Origin: Fimbriimonas sp.
Lineage (GTDB): Bacteria > Armatimonadota > Fimbriimonadia > Fimbriimonadales > Fimbriimonadaceae
Assembly (NCBI GenBank): GCA_031292555.1
Contig: JARLGV010000045.1
Location: 1-64,000 of the forward strand
DNA: 64,000 nucleotides
Direction of reading: 5' to 3'
Part shown: positions 52,273 to 63,340 of the stretch, one piece after another
How the letters are laid out: each line of letters starts with the position of its first letter
Position numbering within the stretch: the first letter of the stretch is position 1
The notes under the pieces: generated by a model
The model's database searches: none
What the model was told of the DNA's origin: nothing
Seen by the model: the letters and a program-made list of their open reading frames with translations, nothing else
Position numbers and translations under genes: made by a program

Positions 52273-52303
52273 TTGACAAACGGCTTCTCGATGAAGCTAC
52301 AAT
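52273..52303 (+). promoter_or_regulatory. Promoter P1 of the 16S rRNA gene
   Basis: TTGACA (52273-52278) and TACAAT (52298-52303) separated by 19 bp, about 250 bp upstream of the mature 16S 5' end. A second TATAAT at 52390-52395 without a good -35 could be a P2. The leader that follows has several short stems but no tRNA. Confidence 0.65.
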
Positions 52304-52552
52304 ATCCCTCGTTGCCTGACACGGCAGCGAAGAACTTTGAAAGTTTCATAGAGGAATTAAACGTTCAGATAAGTAGTTCTGACGGAAAATATAATCGAAA
52401 GATTAATTCCCGTTAAAATACCCGAAGCGAAAGCAGAGGGCGGTGGCCAGAAGCCTGCGAGCTAGTCTCGGTGGCAGAAGGACCCTCGAAAAGAGGGAGA
52501 ACACCAAATTAGTAAGTCAACCAATCCACAATAGTGGAAATGGTATAAACTT
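52304..52552 (+). other. 16S rRNA leader
   Basis: About 250 nt between promoter and mature rRNA. It contains CTTTGAAAGTTTC-like sequence (52335-52347) that may act as a boxA-type antitermination signal, and GAGGG/CCCTC stems. No coding region. Confidence 0.5.
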
Positions 52553-54061
<1,509 letters not shown>

Positions 54062-54152
54062 AAGGATCTGTACTCGATTCTCCATGCGAGAGTCGACATA
54101 TCCAGGTCGAAGCTTTTCTGAACGCCTCTATGAGCTTTTAAAGCAAATTTAT

Positions 54153-54185
54153 GCTCGATCGAAAGATCGGGCTATTTTTGTTTTT
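54153..54185 (+). terminator. Intrinsic terminator of the 16S rRNA gene
   Basis: Stem GCTCGATC (54153-54160) with GATCGGGC (54165-54172), eight pairs including one G-U, a GAAA tetraloop, then TATTTTTGTTTTT. It ends the rRNA transcript directly after 16S. Confidence 0.92.
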
Positions 54186-54360
54186 GGGGCACCTCCTTGG
54201 AGCACGGGACAGCCGGAGAGGGGACATAGCCATGTTCGTTCGCCCTCGACTTGCTCTTTCTCGGGTGAAGTAGCAAGCACCAGGTTAATAACCGTTCAGG
54301 GTTTGGGAGTTCGAACTCTCTAACTTGGATGCGAGCAAATGGCACTTACAATCTGTTCAA

Positions 54361-56157
54361 ATGATCAGCTTGCGGTATTTGATGGCGTCGGCGTTCCTGG
54401 CGGGGTCGCTTGTTGGCAGCGCTCAGACGGCGCCGGAGGCCTTCGGCGGGGATTCCCGCCTAGTGACAAAGATCTCCATGCGAGCCAAAATCGTTTCGCT
54501 TGCCGATTTTGCCGCCCAAATGAAGAAGTTAACCGGCATCCCAATGTCGGTGGCTTCCGACATCGCCGATCGGAAGATCACCGCCATATATCGCGATCGT
54601 CCAGCGGCGGAGGTGCTTGGGGCCGTGCAGGATGCGCTGTTTCTTGAATGGAAGAAGGTCGGCGACGGGTACAAGCTGACCCTGCCGACAGTCGTCGATC
54701 ACGAGGAACAGGAACTCATTCAGGCGGAAAGGGATGCGGTCCGGTCCGGTGTGCTCAAGTCGCTGACCCGCTACGCCCAAATCGCAGCGATGTCCCCAGA
54801 CGAGATCGCTAGCCGGATCAAGGACCTGAAGGATCGGGCGATGGCCCGCGAGGCATCGCGTCCTCCCAATTCGAAGTCACCGGAACTGCAGGAAATGCAG
54901 GCGTTGCGCAGCGTCTCCGGGCAGGCAATCTGCGGTGCATTGTCTGGAGCGTTGCCAGCGGTGACCGATAGTATCCTCGCCGGCAAGACGGTGTGCGCAT
55001 CGACTCGGGCAGAAGACCCGGTGCCCAAGATCCCAGCTTCGTACCTCGACCATGCCAGCAAAATGCGCTCCGGACCGCCTACCGCCGCACTCGTGTTGAT
55101 GAGATACGTCGCATCGGAAGAAATGGTCGAAGGCGAATCATGCTTCGTGGGATCCAGCCCAAGGATGGGTTCCACGATTACGGATTTCTTCGTGATTCGC
55201 CCAAGCATGGATTCACCCGACATTCAGAAGTCCAAGTTTTTGGCCCGACTGGCGAAGTGGCAGAGCCAAGCGGACAAAAAGGTCCTCGACAAGACGTTCT
55301 TGTCGAGTGTGCCGGCGACGCTGATGCCTCGATACTTCGACCTGGGAGGGATGGCGGGCTTGACCTTGGCCGATCACCTGGAGTACATCGCCGACCATGC
55401 GGACGTGCCCGTCATCGGCGACGCGTTTCGTGTGTATTGCTCAGGCAAGCAATTTCGAGGGGAAGCGACGATTCGATCGTATATTCAAGGGCTGATGTCA
55501 TCGAACCATATGGAAGGCAGCCTCTCCGAACCACCGGTCGGCTTCGTCTCCAGCACAAACGGATGGCTCTTCGTTCGGCACCGAAGCTTTTGGCGGCGGC
55601 AACTGACCGAGGCGCCCGAGGCGGTCCTAAAGCCAATCGAGGATGCGGCCCAAACGAAGGGCGTTCCAACGTCAGTGGACTATGGCCGGTTTGCCGCCGC
55701 TCTAGACTACGACCAGGCGATGGCGATCACGAACAACGGGATAAATATGGCGTTTCGATTCAACCCATTTCCGCTTCAGCATGCCTACTCGTCGCTTAGG
55801 CTCTGGGCGACTCTATCCGACGCACAAATGGCGGCCGCCCAGAACGGCGGCTTCAAACTGTCAGAATTGTCGCCAGCTCAAGCCAAACTGCTGATCGACG
55901 GCTGGGCGGAGAAGATGTGGCGGGGGCAGGTTCCGGTGACGCTGTGGGCATCGTTCCTCTCGCCTCGGGGGCTGATCGACACGAATCCGACGCTGAACTA
56001 CCGAAGTGACGAGTTCAAAATGGAGATTCCGCCTGCGAGCGAGCTTCCCCCAGGCGCGGATCCACCGGCCAGCCTACAGGTTCACGTGCAGTTCACGTAC
56101 GTCGTGAGGCCAGGCGTGATGTTCGCGGACGACTACGTCGTCTCGGGTGGCAAGTAG
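54361..56157 (+). CDS. Secreted protein with two STN-like modules, copy 2
   Basis: 598 residues from ATG 54361, which gives a clean signal peptide (MISLRYLMASAFLAGSLVGSAQ); an in-frame TTG at 54325 would add 12 polar residues. The N-terminal module SMRAKIVSLADFAAQMKKLTGIPMSVASDIADRKITAIYRDRPAAEVLGAVQDALFLEWKKVGDGYKL is STN-like, and a second one (DHLEYIADHADVPVIGDAFRVY...NGWLFVRHRSFWRRQL) follows after a 250-residue helical middle part. The order matches the protein at 39013-40944. No ribosome binding site is plain. Function unknown. Confidence 0.78.
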   Translation: MISLRYLMASAFLAGSLVGSAQTAPEAFGGDSRLVTKISMRAKIVSLADFAAQMKKLTGIPMSVASDIADRKITAIYRDRPAAEVLGAVQDALFLEWKKVGDGYKLTLPTVVDHEEQELIQAERDAVRSGVLKSLTRYAQIAAMSPDEIASRIKDLKDRAMAREASRPPNSKSPELQEMQALRSVSGQAICGALSGALPAVTDSILAGKTVCASTRAEDPVPKIPASYLDHASKMRSGPPTAALVLMRYVASEEMVEGESCFVGSSPRMGSTITDFFVIRPSMDSPDIQKSKFLARLAKWQSQADKKVLDKTFLSSVPATLMPRYFDLGGMAGLTLADHLEYIADHADVPVIGDAFRVYCSGKQFRGEATIRSYIQGLMSSNHMEGSLSEPPVGFVSSTNGWLFVRHRSFWRRQLTEAPEAVLKPIEDAAQTKGVPTSVDYGRFAAALDYDQAMAITNNGINMAFRFNPFPLQHAYSSLRLWATLSDAQMAAAQNGGFKLSELSPAQAKLLIDGWAEKMWRGQVPVTLWASFLSPRGLIDTNPTLNYRSDEFKMEIPPASELPPGADPPASLQVHVQFTYVVRPGVMFADDYVVSGGK

Positions 56158-56606
56158 CTCGGCCAATGGCGCGCCCCGAGGGCTTGTGCTGAAACACATC
56201 TCTTGCGGCGTGATGAGAAGGTGAATTCGGCTCCGGCAGGGTCCGCTCTTGCCCATTGCCGGTGCGCAGCGCCACCTGGTTTGCGCGGACAAATCGGCCT
56301 AGTCAGATATCGAATGGAGGCACAACGACCTCTTGCCAGACTTGTATCAGTGTGCACACCCCCGCTCCCGGTGGGCTACTTTGGCACATCTCGGTGACCC
56401 GCGCGGGGCAGTTCGCGTAAGGACAAGCCTCACTTCTTTATGTGAGCAGTGACTTGACCCTACCGAGATCCGGGCGCTACGAGCGAAACGCCGGTACGAA
56501 CCCTCCCGCGGCTACATTGGATTTGGCGGCACTGGACCGCCGATCCGGTCTTGACGACACCTCGATTCCGGTGAAATCCGATCATTTGGCACGGACATAG
56601 GGTGAA
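56158..56606. other. Gap without recognised gene, upstream of the rhamnosidase operon
   Basis: About 450 bp with several short imperfect stems (for instance TCACTTCTTTATGTGA around 56431-56446) and only short overlapping frames. I cannot match it to a known riboswitch or small RNA. Confidence 0.4.
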
Positions 56607-56621
56607 ATGACAAACTGTCAT
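56607..56621 (+). promoter_or_regulatory. Palindromic operator candidate before the rhamnosidase gene
   Basis: ATGACA-AAC-TGTCAT, a perfect 6-3-6 inverted repeat ending 20 bp before the ATG. Its place between a likely promoter and the start codon suits a repressor site. Confidence 0.5.
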
Positions 56622-56641
56622 CGACCAGACTGGAGATACCG

Positions 56642-59600
56642 ATGTCTTTGCTGTTTCTCGCTACCACCATGCTCGCCGGTCCGACGATTGTTAGCGCGAC
56701 CGACCTCCGATGTGAATATCTCAACAACCCGCTTGGCATCGAGGAGACTCACCCTCGATTCTCGTGGGTGGACGCCTCTGAAGGTCGCAACGCGCGGCAA
56801 CTTGCCTACCGGATCATCGTATCGAGTTCGCCGTCCCTCCTGAAGCGAGATCGAGGCGACCTATGGGACACCGGCAAGGTCACTTCCGACCAGACCGCCC
56901 AGATTGAATACACGGGGCGTCCGTTACAGAGCCGCCAACACGCTTGGTGGAAAGTGGCGATCTGGAATGCATACGGGCAGCAATCGCCCTACAGCGCGCC
57001 TGGGCAGTGGGAGATGGGGCTGCTCAACCGGTCGGATTGGCAGGGCAAATGGATCGGGCTCGCCAAGAAGCAGTCGTCCGCCCTCACGCTGGACGGCGCC
57101 TCTTGGATTTGGTACCCGGAAGGGGACATGGAGGCCGGAATGCCCTTGGGCTCAGTCTTCCTCCAAAAGAAGCTGTCGGTGGACGGACGAAGCTCGATCG
57201 TGGCCGCCTCGATCGGCATCGCTGCCGACGACCATTTCGTGCTCATGGTGAACGGCAAGCAGGCCGGCAAAGGCAGCGGCTGGCAATCTCTCCATACGCT
57301 GGACATCCGCCAATACCTGCAAGCCGGAGAGAACACGATTCAAGTAGAGGGCATCAACGATACCGGCCCGGCGGGGGTCGCGCTTACGGGGCGGATCGCC
57401 TTCGCCGACGGATCGGTTCAGAACCTGAAGAGCGACGACTCCTGGCAGGCGGCCAAATCGCCAGACGATACGTGGCAATCAGCGAAAGTACTCGGCGAGG
57501 TCGGCATGCAGCCATGGGGCAAACCCGGCGCTCCAAAGGAGAACGGACCGGCGCCGTATCTGCGAAAGGGATTCACTGTCGGCTCCTCAGTGGTCAAAGC
57601 GCGGGTATACGCCAGTGCGCTGGGTCTGTATAAGTTGTACATCGACGGCAAGCCGGTCTCCCAGGATATCTTCCGGCCTGGCTGGACCGACTACCGAAAG
57701 CGAGTCCAGTATCAGACCTACGACGTAACTCCGCTTTTGAAGCCGGGCAAACACGCGATCGGAATGGTGCTTGGGAACGGTTGGTACTGCGGTCGGGTCG
57801 GCTGGACTCTCGGTCAGAATTACGGGCCGCAGGCAATGGGCCTCGTCCAACTAGAGATCCAAGAGCGGAACGGCCGACTTCAGCGAATCGCCTCCGATGC
57901 GACATGGAGGGCAGGAACCGGTGCGATCCTGGCCGACGACTTGCTCGACGGCGAGACTTTCGACTCGCGGCAAGAACCGTACGCTTGGAGCACCAAGCTG
58001 TTCAGCGACTCCAAGTGGTCGACTCCTCTCGTGCAGCCTCTGACTCGGATCGCTCTCAACGCACAGCAGAGCCGTTCGGTTGAGCGACTCCAGGAGATTC
58101 GGCCGCTTACGATCAAAGAGAACCCCAAAGGGAGCTTCATCTTCGATATGGGGCAAAACATGGTCGGATGGGCTCGCCTCAAGGCCAAGGGGCCGGCGGG
58201 AACGGCGGTGCGGATCCGATTCGCCGAAATGCTCAACCCGGATGGAACGATCTACGTTACCAACCTTCGAAGCGCCAAGGCGACCGATACCTATGTGCTG
58301 CACGGCGGATCGACCGAGGTGTATGAGCCGTCTTTCACGTTCCACGGATTCCGATACGTAGAGGTGACCGGCTATCCGGGAATGCCCACCAAGGATTCGA
58401 TCACCGGCGTCGTCGTGGGCACCGATAATCCCCAAGTGGGAGAATTTGCATGCTCGAATCCGTTGGTAAACCAACTTGCCCACAACATCTTCTGGGGCGA
58501 GCGTGGCAACTACCTGGAGGTCCCGACCGACTGCCCCCAGCGCGACGAGCGCCTCGGGTGGATGGGCGACGCGCAGATCTTCGTCCGTACCGCTACATTC
58601 TTTAACGATATCGCCCCGTTCATGACCAAGTGGACTCGGGACGTCGAGGATGCCCAGTCGGCAAAGGGCGGTTATTCAGACGTTAGCCCACGGTTGGTCG
58701 ACAACTCCGACGGAGCTCCGGCGTGGGGCGATGCGGGCGTGATCGTTCCATGGACGATCTATGAAGCATACGGCGACAAGCGCATCCTGGCCCGGCACTA
58801 CGATTCGATGGCCCGATGGATCGACTACATCGACAAGCCGAACCCGAACCACATCTGGGTGAACAACTCGAATGCCAACTTCGGAGACTGGTTGAACGTC
58901 GGTGACGACACTCCCCGGCCGGTGCTGGCGACGATGTTCTTCGCTCACAGCGTCGATCTGATGTCCAAGATCGCGAAGGTGCTGGGCAAGAAGAGCGACG
59001 CGATGAGGTACGGGCTGCTTTTTGACAACATCAAGCTCGCCTACAACCGCGAGTTCGTCGCCCCCGATGGCACGATCAAGGGAGACAGCCAGAGCGCATA
59101 CGTCATCTCCCTCTGGTTCAACTTGCTTCCTGAGGATAAGAGAAGGATTGCCATTCAAAAGCTGGCAAATTTGATCGTTGTCAAGAAGAAGAACCACCTG
59201 TCGACCGGCTTCCTTGGCGTCGGCTACATCTGCCCGACCCTTACTTCGATGGGGAGAACCGACATCGCTTACCGGCTGCTCCAGAACGACACCTATCCGT
59301 CGTGGGGCTATTCGATCCGGCAAGGTGCGACCACGATATGGGAGCGATGGGATGGCTGGCGAAACGACAAGGGATTCCAAGATCCCGGCATGAATTCGTT
59401 CAACCACTACTCCATGGGCTCGGTCGGCGAATGGATGATGTCCCGGGTTGCCGGCCTGGACTGGGATGTCGACGACCCCGGCTACCGTCACATCTTGATG
59501 CACCCGACGCCTGGCGGAGGGCTCACTTACGCAAAGGCGTCGCTGAACTCGCTTCGAGGTCTGATCAAGATCCAGTGGAAGCAGTTGGCCAATCACCTAT

Positions 59601-59791
59601 TCACGATCGACGTCACCGTTCCACCGAACACGTACGCGACTTTGTTCGTGCCGAGCCGGAACCCGTCCCACATCATGGAAGGAAACCAGCTTGCGAGCCG
59701 GTCCAACGGAGTTCTTGGATTCTCGGCATCGAAAGTGGAAGCGGTGATGGAAGTCGCCAGCGGGACCTATCACTTCAGGACGACATTATAG
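56642..59791 (+). CDS. Alpha-L-rhamnosidase, glycoside hydrolase family 78
   Basis: 1,049 residues with a signal peptide (LLFLATTMLAGPTIVSA). An N-terminal Ig-like domain (DLRCEYLNNPLGIEETHPRFSWV) is followed by beta-sandwich modules (VKARVYASALGLYKLYIDGKPVSQDIFRPGWTDYRKRVQYQTYDVTPLL) and the six-hairpin catalytic barrel. The catalytic acid region DCPQRDERLGWMGDAQIF and the base region QGATTIWERWDGW are intact. It releases terminal L-rhamnose from plant or microbial polysaccharides outside the cytoplasm. GGAG six bases upstream supports ATG 56642. It is followed by a RhaTPQ-like importer. Confidence 0.95.
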   Translation: MSLLFLATTMLAGPTIVSATDLRCEYLNNPLGIEETHPRFSWVDASEGRNARQLAYRIIVSSSPSLLKRDRGDLWDTGKVTSDQTAQIEYTGRPLQSRQHAWWKVAIWNAYGQQSPYSAPGQWEMGLLNRSDWQGKWIGLAKKQSSALTLDGASWIWYPEGDMEAGMPLGSVFLQKKLSVDGRSSIVAASIGIAADDHFVLMVNGKQAGKGSGWQSLHTLDIRQYLQAGENTIQVEGINDTGPAGVALTGRIAFADGSVQNLKSDDSWQAAKSPDDTWQSAKVLGEVGMQPWGKPGAPKENGPAPYLRKGFTVGSSVVKARVYASALGLYKLYIDGKPVSQDIFRPGWTDYRKRVQYQTYDVTPLLKPGKHAIGMVLGNGWYCGRVGWTLGQNYGPQAMGLVQLEIQERNGRLQRIASDATWRAGTGAILADDLLDGETFDSRQEPYAWSTKLFSDSKWSTPLVQPLTRIALNAQQSRSVERLQEIRPLTIKENPKGSFIFDMGQNMVGWARLKAKGPAGTAVRIRFAEMLNPDGTIYVTNLRSAKATDTYVLHGGSTEVYEPSFTFHGFRYVEVTGYPGMPTKDSITGVVVGTDNPQVGEFACSNPLVNQLAHNIFWGERGNYLEVPTDCPQRDERLGWMGDAQIFVRTATFFNDIAPFMTKWTRDVEDAQSAKGGYSDVSPRLVDNSDGAPAWGDAGVIVPWTIYEAYGDKRILARHYDSMARWIDYIDKPNPNHIWVNNSNANFGDWLNVGDDTPRPVLATMFFAHSVDLMSKIAKVLGKKSDAMRYGLLFDNIKLAYNREFVAPDGTIKGDSQSAYVISLWFNLLPEDKRRIAIQKLANLIVVKKKNHLSTGFLGVGYICPTLTSMGRTDIAYRLLQNDTYPSWGYSIRQGATTIWERWDGWRNDKGFQDPGMNSFNHYSMGSVGEWMMSRVAGLDWDVDDPGYRHILMHPTPGGGLTYAKASLNSLRGLIKIQWKQLANHLFTIDVTVPPNTYATLFVPSRNPSHIMEGNQLASRSNGVLGFSASKVEAVMEVASGTYHFRTTL

Positions 59792-59801
59792 GCGGAAGAA
59801 T

Positions 59802-61307
59802 CTGAGCGGAAAACCGGTCGTTGGCGCCCACGGAATGCGGATGGCTTTCGGGGGTGTGGAAGTGCTGAAAGGGGTCGACCTCGACCTCTTTCCTGGCGAG
59901 GTGCACGGGATCGTCGGCGAGAACGGCGCCGGCAAATCCACGCTTGGCAAGCTAATCGCGGGAGTGCATCGGGCTACCGGCGGCGAACTCGAGATCGGCG
60001 GTTCGGTTCGCACCTTGACGAATCCGAGGCAGGCCCTCGATCTGGGAGTCGCGCTGATTCACCAAGAGCCGTTGACGTTTCCGGACCTCGATGTTGCCGA
60101 GAATATCTTCGTCGGCCGTCAACCGAAGACGCCGGCCCGGCAGATCGGCTGGAAACGGATGTACGCGGAGGCGGCAGTCCTCCTGTCGTCGCTCGGAGTC
60201 TCGCTCAATCCGCGCTCGAAAGTTCGCGGGCTGGGGGTGGCCGACCAGCAGATGATTGAACTTGCGGCCGCGCTCTCGCAGCATGCAAAGGTCCTCATTC
60301 TTGACGAGACGACCGCCTCGTTGACCCCTAAAGAGGTCGCCGAATTGTTCGCAATCGTGCGACGGCTACGCGACGAAGGGTGTGCCATCGCGTTTGTGAG
60401 CCACCGGCTCGACGAAGTTTTCGACATCTGCGATCGAATCACCATTCTACGAGATGGCGAGAAGGTGGGTGAGCGAACTCCGTCCGCTTCCTCCATCCCG
60501 GAGATCGTTCGCCTGATGGTGGGTCGGGAACTCGCTTCGATGGAGGTCCGGCACGCAACGGGTTTGGGCGGAGAGATGCTCTCCGTCCAGAATCTGTGCC
60601 AGGGCTCGATCTTCCATGATGTGAGTTTGACCGTCCGGAAGGGCGAGATCGTCGGGATGGCGGGCCTCGTTGGGGCGGGCCGTACCGACGTCGCCAGGGC
60701 TATCTTTGGGATTACGAAGCCCTCGGCCGGTGAGATTCTCGTCGACGGAAAGCCGGTTCAGATTCAGGGGCCGAAACAGGCGATGGCGGCCGGACTCGCG
60801 CTCGTGCCGGAGGATCGACAGCACCACGGGCTGCTACTACCCGTTAGCATCGCGGAGAACGCAAGCTTGGCGATCCTGCGAAGCCTGACCAAGGGAGGTT
60901 GGGTTCAGTCGAAACGCATCGACGAAAACGCCAAATCCTATGGCAAGAAGTTGAACATTGTGATGCGAAGCGTCGACCAACCGGTCAAGGACCTATCGGG
61001 GGGCAACCAGCAGAAGGTCGTTCTATCCAAGTGGCTGGCGTCTCAGCCGAAGGTTTTGATCCTCGACGAACCCACTCGCGGAATCGACGTTGGCGCCAAG
61101 GCGGAGGTTCATCGGCTGATGCGAGAGTTGGCCGACGAGGGGCTGGCCATCTTGATGATCTCGTCCGACCTGCAAGAGGTGCTGACCATCTCGGACCGCG
61201 TCGTGGTCATGCGGGAAGGGAGGCTTGTCAAGGCCTTCGAGCCGAACGAAGCGACGCAAGAGAATGTGATGTTGGCGGCCACCGGCCAGGAGGCACATGC
61301 GTCCTGA
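59802..61307 (+). CDS. Sugar ABC transporter ATP-binding protein (RhaT/RbsA-like), probable non-AUG start
   Basis: About 490-500 residues with two ATPase halves: Walker A GENGAGKST near the start and a degenerate one in the second half (GLVGAGRTDVARAIFG), signatures LGVADQQMIELAAALSQ and LSGGNQQKVVLSKWL, and Walker B LILDETTASL and LILDEPTRGIDVG. The first ATG (59835) gives MRMAFGGVEVLKGVDL and cuts the usual first strand; codons just before it (VVGAHG) continue the family alignment. GGCGGA (59791-59796) stands 5 bp before CTG 59802, so a CTG start is possible. Together with the permeases it should import rhamnose or a related sugar. Confidence 0.88.
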   Translation: MSGKPVVGAHGMRMAFGGVEVLKGVDLDLFPGEVHGIVGENGAGKSTLGKLIAGVHRATGGELEIGGSVRTLTNPRQALDLGVALIHQEPLTFPDLDVAENIFVGRQPKTPARQIGWKRMYAEAAVLLSSLGVSLNPRSKVRGLGVADQQMIELAAALSQHAKVLILDETTASLTPKEVAELFAIVRRLRDEGCAIAFVSHRLDEVFDICDRITILRDGEKVGERTPSASSIPEIVRLMVGRELASMEVRHATGLGGEMLSVQNLCQGSIFHDVSLTVRKGEIVGMAGLVGAGRTDVARAIFGITKPSAGEILVDGKPVQIQGPKQAMAAGLALVPEDRQHHGLLLPVSIAENASLAILRSLTKGGWVQSKRIDENAKSYGKKLNIVMRSVDQPVKDLSGGNQQKVVLSKWLASQPKVLILDEPTRGIDVGAKAEVHRLMRELADEGLAILMISSDLQEVLTISDRVVVMREGRLVKAFEPNEATQENVMLAATGQEAHAS

Positions 61308-62295
61308 CGTGGTTCATCGCCTGGCCGCGTTGCGCGAAGCAGGGACGGTGGTGCTTCTCGCAGGAGTCGTCGTTGCGGCAATGGCGAAGAACCCCCAGTT
61401 TCTCGACGTCAAGAACCTGAACAGCATTCTGCTGTGGATTCCTCTGCTGGTTGTAGTAGGCATGGGACAGATGCTCGTGATTCTGACTCGCGGCATCGAC
61501 GTTTCGGTTGGCTCGACGATGGGAGTTGCGGGGATCGTCGTCGGAATGCTCTTTCGCGACCACCCGGGCCTTAATATCTACCTGGGCGCAGCGATAGGGA
61601 TGGCGATCGGATTTGTTCTCGGCGCGATCAACGGCGGGCTCATCGCGTGGGCGAAGATACCTCCGATCATCGCGACCCTCGGTACCTTGAGCGCCTACCG
61701 CGGTTTGGCGTTTATCGCCTGCAAGGGCGAGCAAATCGATTCAAACAACATACCGGACGGCTTGACGAACTGGGCGCTGTTCGGGCCGATCACGATCAAT
61801 GGGGTCACGATCTCCTGGCTGATCGTTTGGGCGGCGGCGGCAGCGATTCTCACCGCCTACTTTCTTCGCTGGACCCGAACGGGTCGCGACGTGTATGCGA
61901 TCGGCAGCCATCCGGAAGCCGCTCAGTTGAGAGGCCTGCCGGTCACCAAAGTGACGTTCCTCGTGTATTCGGTTTGCGGAGCGTTGGCAGGACTTGCGGG
62001 AGTGCTCTATGCATCGCGATACGGCTTCGTGAATCCGGGCACGGCGGGACAGGGATTCGAACTTACGGTGATCGCGGCGGTCGTTATCGGCGGAACGAAC
62101 GTTCTCGGAGGATCGGGAACGGTCTTCGGCGTTCTGCTAGGATGCTTGCTTCTGGGAACGATCAACGTGGCGCTGGCCGTGCTCGGGATCGATGCGGCGT
62201 GGCAGACTTTAGTTTATGGGATCGTCATTCTGATCGCCCTTACGATCGACTCGTACCTCCAGAGATTGCTTAGGCGGCTGGCGGTGGGCGCATGA
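61297..62295 (+). CDS. Sugar ABC transporter permease (RhaP/RbsC-like)
   Basis: 332 residues, nine to ten transmembrane segments. The motifs VVVGMGQMLVILTRGIDVSVGS, LGAINGGLIAWAKIPPIIATLGTLSAYRGLAF and AVVIGGTNVLGGSGTVFGVLLG are those of the RbsC/RhaP/Q family. It overlaps the ATPase gene by 11 bp and the next permease by 4 bp. With two different permease genes the transporter fits the rhamnose system RhaTPQ, which uses a heterodimer. Confidence 0.92.
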   Translation: MRPDVVHRLAALREAGTVVLLAGVVVAAMAKNPQFLDVKNLNSILLWIPLLVVVGMGQMLVILTRGIDVSVGSTMGVAGIVVGMLFRDHPGLNIYLGAAIGMAIGFVLGAINGGLIAWAKIPPIIATLGTLSAYRGLAFIACKGEQIDSNNIPDGLTNWALFGPITINGVTISWLIVWAAAAAILTAYFLRWTRTGRDVYAIGSHPEAAQLRGLPVTKVTFLVYSVCGALAGLAGVLYASRYGFVNPGTAGQGFELTVIAAVVIGGTNVLGGSGTVFGVLLGCLLLGTINVALAVLGIDAAWQTLVYGIVILIALTIDSYLQRLLRRLAVGA

Positions 62296-63233
62296 AGAAA
62301 CTCGTTGCCCGAAGCGAAACGATACCGGCGATCCTTCTCGTTCTTGCCTTCGTGGCGGGGGCGATGCAATCGAAGTTCTTCCTCGATGTCCGCTACTTGC
62401 TCGATTCGTCGACCCTATACGTGGAAACGGGTCTGCTTGCGATCGGAATGACGTTCGTGATCGTGAGCGGGAACATCGATCTCTCGGTCGCATCGATGAT
62501 CGCCCTTGTGGCGTGCGTCACCGCCCGACTCATGGGCGCGGGGTGGTCGATTCCGGCCGGATGCGCCGGAGGGTTGATCCTTGGATTGCTGCTCGGCGGC
62601 TTCAACGGTCTTCTGGTCGCGAAGGTCAAGCTGCCGTCGTTCGTCGTCACCTTGGCTACGATGGCCGTCTATCGCGGTATCGCTCAGGTTCTGCAGGGCG
62701 CCGAGTCTGCCAAGTTGCCCTCCGGGTTCGTCGGGATCGACATGCAGCACTTGCCTGGACACGTGCCAATCCCGCTCGTCATCCTGCTGTTGATAGCGGT
62801 CGTGCTGGGGTTGGTGCTTCAGCGCACTTTGTTCGGAAGGTGGGTCTATTCCATTGGCACGAACGAGGAAGCGTCGTTCTATGCCGGCCTGCCTACTTCG
62901 ACCGTCAAGATCGCCGTCTTTGCGCTCTCTGGTTTCCTGGCGGCAGTCGCGGCCTTGCTCCTGAATTCCCGGCTCGGAGTGGCCCGGTTTGACGACGCAC
63001 GCGGCTTGGAATTGGATGCCATCACCGCGGTCGTGCTGGGTGGCGCGAGCATCTTTGGGGGCAAGGGCACGATGCTCGGGACGATGCTGGCCTTGTTCTT
63101 GGTTGCGGTGCTTCGCATCGGCATGGGGGTCGCGAACGTGAAAGCCGAGTATCAGCTTGCCGTCATCGGTACTCTCCTCATCGTCGCCGTCTTGGCCGGA
63201 AACGTGGCCACCAAGCTATCTGCGAAGCGGTAA
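62292..63233 (+). CDS. Sugar ABC transporter permease (RhaQ-like)
   Basis: 313 residues; IGMTFVIVSGNIDLSVASMIALVACV, LLGGFNGLLVAKVKLPSFVVTLATMAVYRGIAQVL and AVVLGGASIFGGKGTMLGTMLA are the RbsC-type motifs. It is the last of the three ABC genes. A periplasmic rhamnose-binding protein (RhaS-like) is not found in the window and is expected downstream or elsewhere; the antitoxin gene follows instead. Confidence 0.92.
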   Translation: MKKLVARSETIPAILLVLAFVAGAMQSKFFLDVRYLLDSSTLYVETGLLAIGMTFVIVSGNIDLSVASMIALVACVTARLMGAGWSIPAGCAGGLILGLLLGGFNGLLVAKVKLPSFVVTLATMAVYRGIAQVLQGAESAKLPSGFVGIDMQHLPGHVPIPLVILLLIAVVLGLVLQRTLFGRWVYSIGTNEEASFYAGLPTSTVKIAVFALSGFLAAVAALLLNSRLGVARFDDARGLELDAITAVVLGGASIFGGKGTMLGTMLALFLVAVLRIGMGVANVKAEYQLAVIGTLLIVAVLAGNVATKLSAKR

Positions 63234-63340
63234 AGGTTTCGGCGCCCATAAAGATGGGAGTGCAGCACGTGGCTGCTGTCGGGAGAGCCTGAAGTGACCT
63301 CGTTGGTTTTCGGATTCAAAACATGGTCTAGGATAGGACT

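Noticed and set aside
54300-54325. Palindrome GAGTTCGAACTC resembling a tRNA T-arm
   Set aside because: No acceptor stem, D-arm or anticodon arm can be built around it, and no CCA follows.
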